NCBI GenBank assembly: GCA_964607165.1
Contig: CAZSIT010000002.1
Location: 62,001 to 126,000, forward strand
Source: DSPP01 sp964607165
GTDB taxonomy: Bacteria > Zixibacteria > MSB-5A5 > DSPP01
Direction: 5' to 3'
DNA length: 64,000 nt
The first letter of the stretch is position 1, and every line of letters starts with the position of its first letter. Of the stretch, positions 48,531 to 57,170 are shown one piece after another. The notes beneath the pieces are model-generated. The model did no database searches, was not told where the DNA came from, and saw only the letters and a program-made list of their open reading frames with translations. The position numbers and the translations under genes are program-made.

Positions 48531-50954
48531 TCACGAACAAGCGGGCAAAGGGATTCCTAAGAAGGTAGCGTTCAAAAGCAAAACCACATCCGAAGCGGAG
48601 GCTCCTCCCCCGTCAAAGTCACAGTTGTCGCAGTTGGAAGAAACGGGAGGTGGAATTCCCAGAAAAGCACAATTGAGCTCGGACACCACATCGGCGGGGG
48701 TGAGAATTCCATCTCCGGTTAAATCCCCTCGCGGGAGAACCTTGACCGGAACGGTCGAATTAGTTGTATCGGCGCTGTCGGTAGCCAATACAATAACTAC
48801 ATAATCTCCAACATCCGGCTCACCCGGAGCGAAATTCAGACTCCCCAACCCTCCTCCCGAATCAACCAGTGTGGCAAAGGCTGGAAGGGAGGAAGCAAAA
48901 AGAACCAGCGACCCGGGCCCGCTGTCAACATCGGTAGCGGTAAGCAAAGCCGACAGGCTGCAGCAGGCATACACTTTGACCGAATCGGGCAGAGAGATGC
49001 TCAAGGCGGGCGGAGCATTCTTTTCATTGACGATGATTTCGACAAACTCCGTATCGGAGGCCGAGGGGATGCCGTTGTCGGCGGCGCGCAGCTTGACCGT
49101 ATCGACTCCGGCATCAAAGTAGCCGGGGGTAAGCTTCAAAACTCCCCGTCCTCCTCCCAGGTTAGTAAAGGTGGCGTAGGCCGGCTTGGAAAGCGCGGTG
49201 AAAGAGGCGATGTTTTCGCCGTCCGGGTCGGTGACGAGTATCGTGTCTATCAGCGTGTCTCCTTCATCTATGATTATAGGTGTGGGATTTTGAATCTCCG
49301 GCCGGGAATTTTTCAAACTGATAAACCCACACCAAGTTGCCCAGTTAGTGACCCCAGCGGCATATTGATTGAAAAACCAGACCCGTCGAGGAAAAGAAGG
49401 ATCCCCGACACCTGCCGTATAGTCACCCCATCGGTTGCGGTGCTGAGGGGTGTTGGGGCTTTGCACCTGACAATAATGGGTGGCGCTCGCTTTCAAAACT
49501 CCCTGGCTTAAATCGCCGGGGAAATTCCCCACATAGCGGGCGGAGACAAAAGAGCTGGGGCTGGAGTGAGAATACACCATTCCGACTTCCCCGCTCCGAA
49601 TGGGATAGGGGGCAGGGAAGAAAAACCATTCCCCATCGGCCCCGTAGATGATATTCTGGATTAGATTCCCCGTAGTGTCCATCTGGATATACTTGACGGC
49701 CGAAACCGTCCCGCTCCCCCAGTTAAAACCCGTCGCAAAGGCAAAATACAAATAGCCGTTACGATAATTCACCTCGGCGGTAATGCGGGCATCCACGGTG
49801 TTTATTCCCACTTCACCTAAAGCGTCAAAACAACCAGGTGCCGGCTGGGTTGCGTGTGGCGGGGCCGAATAACTCCCTACCGTATCGGTGCGCAGATGCA
49901 CCAAGGATGGAGTTCCCGCCGGGTCGTTGATGCGCCACAGTTCCACGTAGTTTCCAGCGAAGTTATTATTGCTAAGCAGAAAGTTGCCGTTAATCGGCCC
50001 GTGGGTAAGGGCCGGTTTGATGGTCAAAGTGACTCCGCCGCTGCCCGGGTCGGTCATATTTACAAAATCGGTGTAGGTCAAAGCCGGTGCCAAAGAATCG
50101 GTGCGGTAGAGCTCCGATTTTTTGAAGATTCGGACTTTGGCGTATTGAAAACCGCCCGCCGCCGCAAACTGCCGCGAGGTGATGTAAACCGCTTCGGAAG
50201 AATCGTAGCCAACGCCGGGATAATCCGCAAGGTTGGTGGTGACGGTGCTGCCATCAATATGAGCAGGAGAACTCCACTTATACCAAAATCCATTCGGGTC
50301 GGAATCATCCGAAACGGAGATAAAATAAGCTCCTTCCGCACCCGCCCCCGGTGGAAAGCCGATAATCATTACTATCCAGCGTCCAGAATAATGGTCGTAC
50401 ATCACCTTGGGGTCGGAAGGGGAGTAAGCGGCCGGATTGACCGAAGCAAACCAGGACCCAAACGGAGTGGTAAACACCGGGGCGCCGCCGGTTTTGGAAT
50501 AAATAGACCAACGGGTGTTGACTGCTACTATCACATGGTTAGGCCCGGACGCCATAATCGGGTCGGGAGGAAAACCGCCGCCCCCTTCGGATTGAGTAGG
50601 ACCAGCAAAGTTGGTTCCTAAAGAAGGCGCAGCCGACAATCCCTCTCCTCCACCGCGCAGGGTGGGAAGCGCCTGTATTAACGTGGCTCCCTCGGTATTG
50701 GCCGGGGTCAAAACCCGTTTTCTTATTTCTTCCAGAGTCGCTTCATCTATGATGTCTTCGCCCAACGGCATAACCCGTGGCGGCTGGCTGGCAAAAGGGT
50801 CCGGCGGCTGGGGACCAAAGGTAGATTCCATTACCCCTTTTTGACCAATCCCCTGTCCCATTCGAACGCCGGGAGGCAAATTACCGCCCAAAGACAAAGC
50901 AAATGCGAAAATCAAAATCCCCCCCGCTATCAGAAAAGCTGTAAAAAGCCGCAT
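48531..50954 (-). CDS. secreted dockerin-like protein, paralogue 2
   Basis: The start at 50954 follows an AAAAGGAG site. The 807-residue protein parallels paralogue 1 along its length: signal peptide (FTAFLIAGGILIFAFALS), DPIMASGPNHVIVAVN, DPKVMYDHYSGRWIVM, VSDDSDPNGFWYKW, an Ig-like region and the dockerin-like tail ending PAC. The two open reading frames share a promoter-like ATATTATG box about 35-70 nt before each start. The pair may be differently regulated copies of one surface protein. The tail resembles that on the SGNH-like protein at 3.2 kb. Confidence 0.72.
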   Translation of the reverse strand: MRLFTAFLIAGGILIFAFALSLGGNLPPGVRMGQGIGQKGVMESTFGPQPPDPFASQPPRVMPLGEDIIDEATLEEIRKRVLTPANTEGATLIQALPTLRGGGEGLSAAPSLGTNFAGPTQSEGGGGFPPDPIMASGPNHVIVAVNTRWSIYSKTGGAPVFTTPFGSWFASVNPAAYSPSDPKVMYDHYSGRWIVMIIGFPPGAGAEGAYFISVSDDSDPNGFWYKWSSPAHIDGSTVTTNLADYPGVGYDSSEAVYITSRQFAAAGGFQYAKVRIFKKSELYRTDSLAPALTYTDFVNMTDPGSGGVTLTIKPALTHGPINGNFLLSNNNFAGNYVELWRINDPAGTPSLVHLRTDTVGSYSAPPHATQPAPGCFDALGEVGINTVDARITAEVNYRNGYLYFAFATGFNWGSGTVSAVKYIQMDTTGNLIQNIIYGADGEWFFFPAPYPIRSGEVGMVYSHSSPSSFVSARYVGNFPGDLSQGVLKASATHYCQVQSPNTPQHRNRWGDYTAGVGDPSFPRRVWFFNQYAAGVTNWATWCGFISLKNSRPEIQNPTPIIIDEGDTLIDTILVTDPDGENIASFTALSKPAYATFTNLGGGRGVLKLTPGYFDAGVDTVKLRAADNGIPSASDTEFVEIIVNEKNAPPALSISLPDSVKVYACCSLSALLTATDVDSGPGSLVLFASSLPAFATLVDSGGGLGSLNFAPGEPDVGDYVVIVLATDSADTTNSTVPVKVLPRGDLTGDGILTPADVVSELNCAFLGIPPPVSSNCDNCDFDGGGASASDVVLLLNATFLGIPLPACS

Positions 50955-51269
50955 AAACGCTCCTTTTTTGGTTAAAGAACTATCTTTCTGTTCCATAATA
51001 TCTATATTCTATACGGCATTTGCAAGCAAAATCTTTGCTTTTTTTGAGCCTTTAAAAACTTTGACCAAACAAGCAAGTCAAATTCAACAAACCCAGTTAA
51101 AGGTTTTGGAATTACCATTTCCCAGCCAATTATCCTATTCGGCAACAAAAAAAACTCCGGCCTTCCCCCATCCAAAAGGCCTTATATCCAGTAGCTTAAA
51201 CTTAACTCCTTTTACGGGTAAGTCAATAATTTTCAGAAAAAAAGTTCTTCTATTTATCGACGGAGCTAA

Positions 51270-51302
51270 ATAAAAAGGGTTCCCTCCCCACAAGGGAACC
51301 CC
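51270..51302 (-). terminator. intrinsic terminator of the small minus-strand unit
   Basis: On the minus strand GGGTTCCCT and AGGGAACCC form a 9-bp stem with a 7-nt loop, followed by TTTTTATTT. It lies 6 nt beyond the stop of the 36-codon ORF. Confidence 0.85.
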
Positions 51303-51307
51303 ATCAA

Positions 51308-51418
51308 CTACCACTGGTTGGTCTGCCCGCGGTTTGAAATCTCTTTCAAACCATCGGTCCACCAGAATGTTACTGCGTTGTTAGTCGCCACCAGTTTTAA
51401 CAACAATTTTCGTGCCAT
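51308..51418 (-). CDS. 36-residue small ORF, unrecognised
   Basis: ATG 51418 to TAG 51310. The N-terminal half is basic (MARKLLLKLVATNNAV), the second half tryptophan-rich and polar (TFWWTDGLKEISNRGQ, ending TNQW). No strong ribosome site precedes it. It is bounded by a TTG-N20-TAAGTTAT promoter and a clean terminator, so a discrete RNA is probable; whether the peptide is made is open. An overlapping frame upstream gives a similar FWLDG segment, so it may instead be a decayed tandem repeat. Confidence 0.4.
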   Translation of the reverse strand: MARKLLLKLVATNNAVTFWWTDGLKEISNRGQTNQW

Positions 51419-51460
51419 CCAACCAGAATTTGCCGTTTAAAGAGTTTTTGTTGCGGGATA

Positions 51461-51491
51461 ATAACTTAGACCATTACAAAAGGCTTTTCAA
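51461..51491 (-). promoter_or_regulatory. promoter of the small minus-strand unit
   Basis: On the minus strand TTG (51491-51489), 20 nt, TAAGTTAT (51468-51461). A leader of about 40 nt follows to the small ORF. Confidence 0.5.
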
Positions 51492-51616
51492 AAAGGATTT
51501 CCGGTGCCGTCTCGCAACTTATGCGCTTAAAATTTTGGCAAGATGGTGCTAAAAGCCGGATAAGCCCAAGCATAACATACGACTGAAGCAAAACGCAGTT
51601 CTTGCGAGTAAAATCG

Positions 51617-51844
51617 CTATTCTACGACTTGATAACCGAGCGAAGCTATTACTTCTTTTATTTCCTGCCGGTCGAACGTACCGCTTTTATCCGGCTCAAT
51701 GGTCACTTTTTCTTCGGCAAATGAAGCGGAAACCCCTTTAACTCCCGGCAAATGCCCAAGCGCCTGTTTTACTTTAAGCTCACAATGCCCGCAGGTCATT
51801 CCGGTTACTTTTAGCTCTATTTTTTCTTTTCTGCCAAACAACAT
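51617..51844 (-). CDS. heavy-metal-associated (HMA) domain protein, CopZ-like
   Basis: A 75-residue ferredoxin-fold metallochaperone. The metal-binding GMTCGHC motif is at residues 15-21 and the fold pattern (KIELKVTGMTCGHCELKVKQALGHLPGVKGVSASFAEEKVTIEPD, then IKEVIASLGYQVVE) is complete. It would bind copper(I) or a similar soft metal and pass it on. It lies 2 nt after the DUF255 gene, but no copper ATPase is near. Confidence 0.92.
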   Translation of the reverse strand: MLFGRKEKIELKVTGMTCGHCELKVKQALGHLPGVKGVSASFAEEKVTIEPDKSGTFDRQEIKEVIASLGYQVVE

Positions 51845-51846
51845 TT

Positions 51847-53805
51847 TTAATCCCCTTTCCCAAAAAATTTTTTTAATTTTTCCGAAGCGGTTGCCGGGTC
51901 AAAAATTGGCGCCGAGCAAAGCGACTGGCGGCAGGCAAAAAGAGACGCTTTCTCCATCTCCGGAAACTCGATTTCACCCAGCTTCAAAGGTTTGGTCTTC
52001 TTGTCGAGGAAAATGACCACCTTGTTCGGGTCGTAATACCTTAGCGCCTCTGTATGCAGCATTTGCGCCGCTTTGTCTTTCAAATCCCCGACGATGACAA
52101 TCTGGTGGGGATATGACCCAAAAAGCCGTAAGGCCATTGCACAAGCGCCGGCCATATAGCCACGTGTGGAATAAAACCGGGAGAGCAGCTTGAGCGTATG
52201 TTCCGCCGCTTTTTTGTAAGTTGCGTCACCCGTTAAACGATACAGTTCTATCGAAGCTAACGCCGCCGCCGAGTTTTCATCAAAGGGCTTATCCGGAAAA
52301 GAGAGGTTACCGTAGGAAAGATTGGACAGGGGAGAAGAATAAAATCCGCCCCCTTTGGCATCCTGCAGATTGGCCAAAACCCAGGCCATAATCTCTTTGG
52401 CAAAATCGAGATATTCTTTCCGACCGGTAACTTGATAGGCCATCGCCGCCGCTCGAACTACCTCGATCTGGTCGGCCAGAAGACCTCGAACGATTGTTTT
52501 GGCCGCCGGGTTGTGCGCTACACCTGCTTTGGCATCCCAAGCGGTTTTTTTTATGCGCTCGAGTGAGGCCAGCGCAAAATCCAAAAGCTTTTTTTCCTGC
52601 AAAATCGGATCGGCCGCCAAATACGCCCGTATCATTTGCCCGTTCCAGTCGGAATAAACGTTTTTATCTACGTGCGGAACGCCCAGCTTTCTCCGGGAGG
52701 CAGTATCCAACTCGAAGTATTCCTCTCCGGCAATAAATTCCGAATCCGGCTCGTGACTCCCCACATCGGCATCCTGACTCCCGTAAAACCCGCCTTTGGT
52801 ATCCTGCATAAAACTTTCCACCCAGCGGATAACATCCAATGCCGTCTTTTTGTATTGCTCTTCTCCAGTGGCCTGATACGCTTGTACGTAGTTTTCCAAA
52901 AGCTCGGCGTTGGCGGAAAGCATTTTCTCGTAATGCGGAGCTCCCCAGTCCGGCCGGGTGGCGTAGCGGTAAAACCCGCCCCAAAACGGGTCAAGTAGCT
53001 TTTGCTGATTTTTCAAGGTGGCAAAAAGAACTTCTTCCGCCTTGGAATTTTTCCTTGAATTGGTTTCCAAAAGCAAAAGCGCTATAGCCGCTGGCGCGGG
53101 AAATTTTTGCCCGTCGCCGAAGCCGCCGTTGGTGGCGTCGAAATTTTCTATGGCAGAATTGACCACTTCCTCAACCGCTTTGTAATCCAGTTCCTCCGGC
53201 AATGGCGCCGGTTTGGAAACCGCTTCGTTAACCTGCGTTTTAAAAGAATCAACCTTTGCTAAAACGCTCTGTTTGTTTTTGCGGTAATACTCCTCAACTT
53301 GATGAAAGACTGCTTTCAACTGGTCGCGCGGAACGTAAGTGCCGCTCCAGAGCACCTCTCCGGAAGGTATCAAAAGAGCCGTAGTCGGCCACCCGCCGGA
53401 AAGGTAGCGGTTCTGTATATCTGGACGTTGATCTGCCTCCACCCGCAACGGAATGAACTTCTCATTAATCAATTTGATAAGTTCCGAATCGGAATAGGAA
53501 GTTTCATCCATCACGTGGCACCAATGGCACCAGACGGCGGTGATGTCCAAAAGCAAAAGCTTGTCCTCTTTTTTGGCTTTGGCAAAAGCGGCGTCCGACC
53601 ATTCCACCCATTTGATTTCCTGGTCTCTTTTTTGGCGCTTCCCGACCGGCGAAAGCCCCTCGAGCGTTCCCGCTCCCCCCTTGGTTATCTGCACGTTTTT
53701 TTCCTTTTTCTTTTCCGTTTCAACTTTCTTCATTTGTCCAAAACCGAGTGGAATTCCTAAAACCAATAGAGCAAAAAGCAGTATAATGACTTTTTTCGAT
53801 CCCAT
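51847..53805 (-). CDS. thioredoxin-domain DUF255 protein (YyaL/SPATA20-like)
   Basis: The 652-residue protein has a signal-like N-terminus (VIILLFALLVLGIPLGFGQ). The thioredoxin-like DUF255 domain carries WCHWCHVMDETSYSDSELIKLIN and RPDIQNRYLSGGWPTTALLIPSG. An alpha/alpha-barrel helical domain similar to N-acylglucosamine 2-epimerase follows (about 230-560, with HYEKMLSANAELLENYVQAYQATGEEQYKK and GGFYGSQDAD). Family members are linked to redox or sugar metabolism without an agreed substrate. The signal peptide points to periplasmic action. It lies between threonine synthase (no gap) and the HMA gene (2-nt gap). Confidence 0.85.
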   Translation of the reverse strand: MGSKKVIILLFALLVLGIPLGFGQMKKVETEKKKEKNVQITKGGAGTLEGLSPVGKRQKRDQEIKWVEWSDAAFAKAKKEDKLLLLDITAVWCHWCHVMDETSYSDSELIKLINEKFIPLRVEADQRPDIQNRYLSGGWPTTALLIPSGEVLWSGTYVPRDQLKAVFHQVEEYYRKNKQSVLAKVDSFKTQVNEAVSKPAPLPEELDYKAVEEVVNSAIENFDATNGGFGDGQKFPAPAAIALLLLETNSRKNSKAEEVLFATLKNQQKLLDPFWGGFYRYATRPDWGAPHYEKMLSANAELLENYVQAYQATGEEQYKKTALDVIRWVESFMQDTKGGFYGSQDADVGSHEPDSEFIAGEEYFELDTASRRKLGVPHVDKNVYSDWNGQMIRAYLAADPILQEKKLLDFALASLERIKKTAWDAKAGVAHNPAAKTIVRGLLADQIEVVRAAAMAYQVTGRKEYLDFAKEIMAWVLANLQDAKGGGFYSSPLSNLSYGNLSFPDKPFDENSAAALASIELYRLTGDATYKKAAEHTLKLLSRFYSTRGYMAGACAMALRLFGSYPHQIVIVGDLKDKAAQMLHTEALRYYDPNKVVIFLDKKTKPLKLGEIEFPEMEKASLFACRQSLCSAPIFDPATASEKLKKFFGKGD

Positions 53806-54972
53806 CTACAAATACCTCGCCAAGCTCTCCGCATACAGCGCGCCGGAGCCGGTATTGAATATAACGATTTTCTGTTCCGGTTTGAGCCAGCCGGAAGCTT
53901 TTAGCTTCCAAACCGCCGCCAAAGCTGCTCCCCCTTCCGGCGCGGCAAAAATCCCTTCTTGGCCAAATTTCTTCACGCCCTCGACTAATTCCTGCTCCGA
54001 AACAGTAACCGCCGTTCCGCCCGAATCGCGCAAAAGCTTCAGCATAATAAAATCGGCCAGGGCCGATGGCACCCGCAACCCATAAGCCATCGTGGAAGCA
54101 TTTTCCCAGAAATCGGCCTTTTCTTTTCCTTCGTGAAATGCTTTGACAATCGGCGCGCATCCTTCCGCCTGCACACAAACCATTCGAGGCCGCTTGGAAG
54201 AAATCCAGCCCAACTTTTCCATTTCGTCAAATGCTTTCCACATTCCCACCAAGCCGGTTCCTCCGCCGGTGGGATAGATAACAACATCGGGCAGTTCCCA
54301 TCCAAATTGCTCCGCCAGTTCATATCCCATCGTTTTTTTCCCTTCCACCCGATACGGCTCGCGCAAAGTGGAAAGCAAATAAAACCGGCCATTCTTGTTC
54401 AATTCATTTATTCGTTTCCCCGCTTCGGCAATGGTGCCATCGACCAATTCAACCGTAGCGCCGGTGGAACGGGCAAAAACGACAAACGCCGAAGGTGTAT
54501 CCTTGGGCATTGTAATGTAGCAACCGATTCCCGCCCGCGCGGCATACAGTGCGGCCGCGCCGCCGGCGTTTCCCGCTGTGGGTAAAGCCACTTCATTGGC
54601 TCCGAGTTCGTACGCCTTTGATACGGCTACACTTAAACCCCTCGCCTTGAACGACCCGCCCGGATTACCGGCTTCATCTTTGACAAAAAGATTTGGCAGC
54701 TCCAACTCTTTTGAAAGCTTGGGCAAAGGCAGAACCGGCGTCCAGCCTTCTCCCAAGTCGAGGCAATACTTTTCGTCCCGAATGGGAAGGAGGGGCGCAT
54801 ACCGCCAGAGCGAATCACCGGAAAGTTTATTTTTGTCCAATTCTTTTCTGGCACGCGCTAAATCATACTGTGCCAGCAAGGGCGCGCCGCAGGCGCAAAG
54901 AAATTGGGGGACTTCAGCCGAATATGCTTTTACGCACCGGCTGCACAAAAGCCCCAGAAGGTAACTTTTCAT
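53806..54972 (-). CDS. thrC: threonine synthase-like PLP enzyme
   Basis: Threonine synthase converts O-phosphohomoserine to threonine. The 388-residue fold-type II PLP protein has an N-terminal zinc-ribbon-like part (LCSRC...CACG). The PLP-lysine motif GGSFKARGLSVAVSKA is preceded by NLFVKDEAGNPG. Further on are LPTAGNAGGAAALYAARAG, the PLP-phosphate loop PTGGGTGLVGMWKAF and SGGTAVTVSEQELVEG near the C-terminus. Distinguishing threonine synthase from threonine ammonia-lyase or cysteate synthase rests on the N-terminal cysteines and length. It is the first gene of a run with the DUF255 and HMA genes. Confidence 0.85.
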   Translation of the reverse strand: MKSYLLGLLCSRCVKAYSAEVPQFLCACGAPLLAQYDLARARKELDKNKLSGDSLWRYAPLLPIRDEKYCLDLGEGWTPVLPLPKLSKELELPNLFVKDEAGNPGGSFKARGLSVAVSKAYELGANEVALPTAGNAGGAAALYAARAGIGCYITMPKDTPSAFVVFARSTGATVELVDGTIAEAGKRINELNKNGRFYLLSTLREPYRVEGKKTMGYELAEQFGWELPDVVIYPTGGGTGLVGMWKAFDEMEKLGWISSKRPRMVCVQAEGCAPIVKAFHEGKEKADFWENASTMAYGLRVPSALADFIMLKLLRDSGGTAVTVSEQELVEGVKKFGQEGIFAAPEGGAALAAVWKLKASGWLKPEQKIVIFNTGSGALYAESLARYL

Positions 54973-55022
54973 TTATTTCGGGAAAAAGATTCTTACGGCT
55001 TAAACTAAGCCGAGCGCGAAGC

Positions 55023-55511
55023 TCAACCTGGCTTTAGCTCCATAACATTTTCCCCCGGATTAAAAAGCCCCGAAATTTCGGCGCCGGTTTTTTCCGCCAA
55101 AAGCGTAGCCAGCTCCACGTATTCTTCTTTGACCCAGGCTTCGCCGGTGGCAATAACTTTCAAATTGCCGTCCACCACATACCAGGTAGGCACGATGCTA
55201 ATCCCGAAGCTTTTGGAAACGGCATACGGGTTGTCGTCAATCAAATAGGGAAACGTAGTCCGATATTCGGCGGCAAACTGCCTGGCTTTATCCATCGGGT
55301 CTTGAACGACCCCCCAGAATGGAATTCCTTTATCTTTGACTTTCTGATAAATCCGCTCCAAAAAGGGAAAGGTGTATTGGCAAGTGGGGCAGGTAACCTT
55401 AAAAAAAGCAAAAACTCCCAATCCCTTCGATTTTATCTCGTCCTGGCTATGTTTTCTGCCATCCGTTCCTTCTAACGTGAAGGTCGGCGCCACGTTCCCG
55501 GTTTTCAACAT
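55023..55511 (-). CDS. peroxiredoxin/TlpA-like thiol protein
   Basis: A 162-residue thioredoxin-fold protein. The redox motif VTCPTCQYTFPFLERIY (C-P-T-C) lies at about residues 39-42, with GISIVPTWYVVDGNLKVI supplying the conserved cis-Pro loop. It has no signal peptide, so it acts in the cytoplasm, as an AhpC/TSA-type peroxidase or a thiol oxidoreductase. A GGAGGAGAG site precedes its ATG. It lies 50 nt before threonine synthase and may be the first gene of that transcript. Confidence 0.88.
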   Translation of the reverse strand: MLKTGNVAPTFTLEGTDGRKHSQDEIKSKGLGVFAFFKVTCPTCQYTFPFLERIYQKVKDKGIPFWGVVQDPMDKARQFAAEYRTTFPYLIDDNPYAVSKSFGISIVPTWYVVDGNLKVIATGEAWVKEEYVELATLLAEKTGAEISGLFNPGENVMELKPG

Positions 55512-55539
55512 CTCTCCTCCAATTAACCAACATTATTTG

Positions 55540-55665
55540 GTAGCCACGACTTTACTTGTCCTGAGCGCAGTCGAAGGAGTCGTGGGCTTTTCCGCCGTTA
55601 CCCAAAGCAGCGTAGCGGAAGGCTTCAGCCTTCCACTTTTGGAAATCTAAAGATTTCCGCTACCA
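55540..55665. repeat. cluster of GTAGC-type palindromic repeats
   Basis: Contains GTAGCCACGACT through AGTCGTGGGC, GGAAGGC/GCCTTCC (55617-55634) and GGAAATCT/AGATTTCC (55641-55658). The last two are enclosed by inverted GTAGCGGAA (55613) and TTCCGCTAC (55663). These units resemble the GTAGGGGC elements in design. Confidence 0.65.
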
Positions 55666-55666
55666 A

Positions 55667-56239
55667 TTACAAACCAATTTTATCGGCAATCCCCCGCATT
55701 GCTCCAAGCACCGCACCGATATGCTCTTCCAAAGGGATGCCCAATTCTTCAACGCCCTTTTGAATATCCTCCCGGCTGACTTTTCGGGCAAATTCTTTCT
55801 TTTTCAGCTTGCTTTTGACCGAATCCACCGTCACTTCGGCTAATTTTTTACCCGGCATAACCAAGGCAACGGCCACGATGAACCCGCACAGCTCATCGCA
55901 GGCATAGAGCGTTTTTTCCAAAGAATTCCGCCGCGGCAGATTGAGGTAATCGGCGTGGGAAAGTATGGCGTAACGAACCTCCTCCGGATAGCCGCGCTCT
56001 TTTAGGATTTCCGAACCTTTTTCTGGATGGGACGAGGGGTCCGGATTCTGCTCGTAATCAAAATCGTGCAAAAGCCCGACTGTACCCCACAAATCTGGAT
56101 CGCCGCCGTATTTGGCGACATACGCCCGCATAGCCGCTTCCACCGCCAGCATATGCCGCCGCAGGTTTTCGCTTTGGGTGAATTCGCAAACTATCCCCCA
56201 CGATTTTTCGCGAGGGATGGAGAAATTATCTTCGTTCAC
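55667..56239 (-). CDS. HD-domain phosphohydrolase, HDIG-like
   Basis: A 190-residue protein with an HD metal site: NLRRHMLAVEAAMRAYV supplies the first histidine, GLLHDFDYEQNPDPSSHPEKG the HD pair and a further His, and AILSHADYLN the last. The family hydrolyses nucleotides or phosphate esters. Length and layout match the small HD proteins often annotated as hydrolases. It lies 16 nt after the cupredoxin gene. Confidence 0.82.
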   Translation of the reverse strand: MNEDNFSIPREKSWGIVCEFTQSENLRRHMLAVEAAMRAYVAKYGGDPDLWGTVGLLHDFDYEQNPDPSSHPEKGSEILKERGYPEEVRYAILSHADYLNLPRRNSLEKTLYACDELCGFIVAVALVMPGKKLAEVTVDSVKSKLKKKEFARKVSREDIQKGVEELGIPLEEHIGAVLGAMRGIADKIGL

Positions 56240-56255
56240 TGCCCCTCGAATGTAG

Positions 56256-56654
56256 CTATTGAACTATAATCCTTCCAACCATTCCTGTACCAAAACTACT
56301 CCCATTTCCCGCTGTACCGTGATACTTACAGTGATAGTAAAAAGTGTCTGCCGTGATGAAAGTATGCGTGTAAATCTTGTTGGTACTTTTGAGGTCAGAG
56401 GAATTCAATTCTGTACTAGGAGGATCACTGGTTACTGAATGTGTGCCCGAACCGTTATAAGTCCAAGTCACCGATGTTCCCGCCGTCACCACTTTGGTCT
56501 GCGGATTAAAAAAATCGTCTCCGATACTGACATTATTTCCCGATGGCGGATTAGAACCCCCACTGCTGGTGCTTTTCTTGCAACTTAAAGCAGCGATTGA
56601 CACCAAAACAATAAAAAAAATTGCCCTGTAAGCGCGTGTTTTACTGTCTTTCAT
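56256..56654 (-). CDS. cupredoxin (plastocyanin/azurin-like) lipoprotein
   Basis: A 132-residue protein with a lipobox (AALSC, cysteine about residue 25) and a serine/glycine-rich spacer, then a type 1 copper fold. Probable copper ligands are His in SGTHSVTS, Cys and His in YYHCKYHG and Met in GTGMVGRIIVQ. A GGAGG site precedes the ATG. It would carry electrons in the periplasm or attached to a membrane. Confidence 0.88.
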   Translation of the reverse strand: MKDSKTRAYRAIFFIVLVSIAALSCKKSTSSGGSNPPSGNNVSIGDDFFNPQTKVVTAGTSVTWTYNGSGTHSVTSDPPSTELNSSDLKSTNKIYTHTFITADTFYYHCKYHGTAGNGSSFGTGMVGRIIVQ

Positions 56655-56774
56655 TTTGAACCTCCATTCTTAATCATTGAACCTCTTACTGCACAAGAAA
56701 GTTCCTATATATTTCTAATAAATGCTACCCTTTTGGCCTTCCGTAAATCGAAAAAATTTTATATCTTTCTGCCT

Positions 56775-57161
56775 GTGGCCTATCAATTTAAAAAGCACTT
56801 CTCTTTGGAAGAAGCCGCCACCCTTCTGCCGACTATGGCCAAAATTTTTGAAGAAATTCATACCATCAACCAGGAGTTAGACTCCCACCGTTCGGAAGCA
56901 GACCAATTGAAACAATCCGCCAAAACCAACGGCGGCGGGCCAAGCTCGAATATCCACCTTTCCGGCACTCTTAGAATTCAAACGCTTTTGGAAAAGGTTG
57001 AAAAAATGGGAGCTTTCGTAAAAGATTTAGACCGGGGACTGATAGACTTTCCCCACCTGCGCGGCAACCAGGAAGTCTTTTTGTGCTGGATGGTGGGGGA
57101 AAAGAAAATAGACTACTGGCACGACATTGAATCCGGCTTTACCGGACGACAACCGTTGTAA
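56775..57161 (+). CDS. DUF2203-family protein
   Basis: A 128-residue protein of the DUF2203 group: FSLEEAATLLPTMAKIFEEIHTIN at the N-terminus and GLIDFPHLRGNQEVFLCWMVGEKKIDYWHDIESGFTGRQPL at the C-terminus are the family hallmarks. GTG 56775 is chosen as start because TATCTTTC (56762-56769) lies 5 nt upstream, as in the leaderless genes. A TTG 42 nt upstream is an alternative. Family function is unknown; the middle is coiled-coil-like. Confidence 0.82.
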   Translation: MAYQFKKHFSLEEAATLLPTMAKIFEEIHTINQELDSHRSEADQLKQSAKTNGGGPSSNIHLSGTLRIQTLLEKVEKMGAFVKDLDRGLIDFPHLRGNQEVFLCWMVGEKKIDYWHDIESGFTGRQPL

Positions 57162-57170
57162 AAACAGCAA

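Larger units (their letters stand above)
50955..51616. other. 662-nt intergenic region with a small minus-strand unit
   Basis: No large gene is supported here. The left part (51000-51270) is AT-rich and holds promoter sequences of the paralogue gene to the left. From 51270 to 51491 lies a small minus-strand unit with promoter, 36-codon ORF and terminator, listed separately. Confidence 0.5.

Noticed and set aside
50968..51273. 101-residue open frame on the plus strand
   Set aside because: It begins inside the minus-strand paralogue's leader, runs through promoter-like AT-rich DNA, has no ribosome site and no domain pattern.
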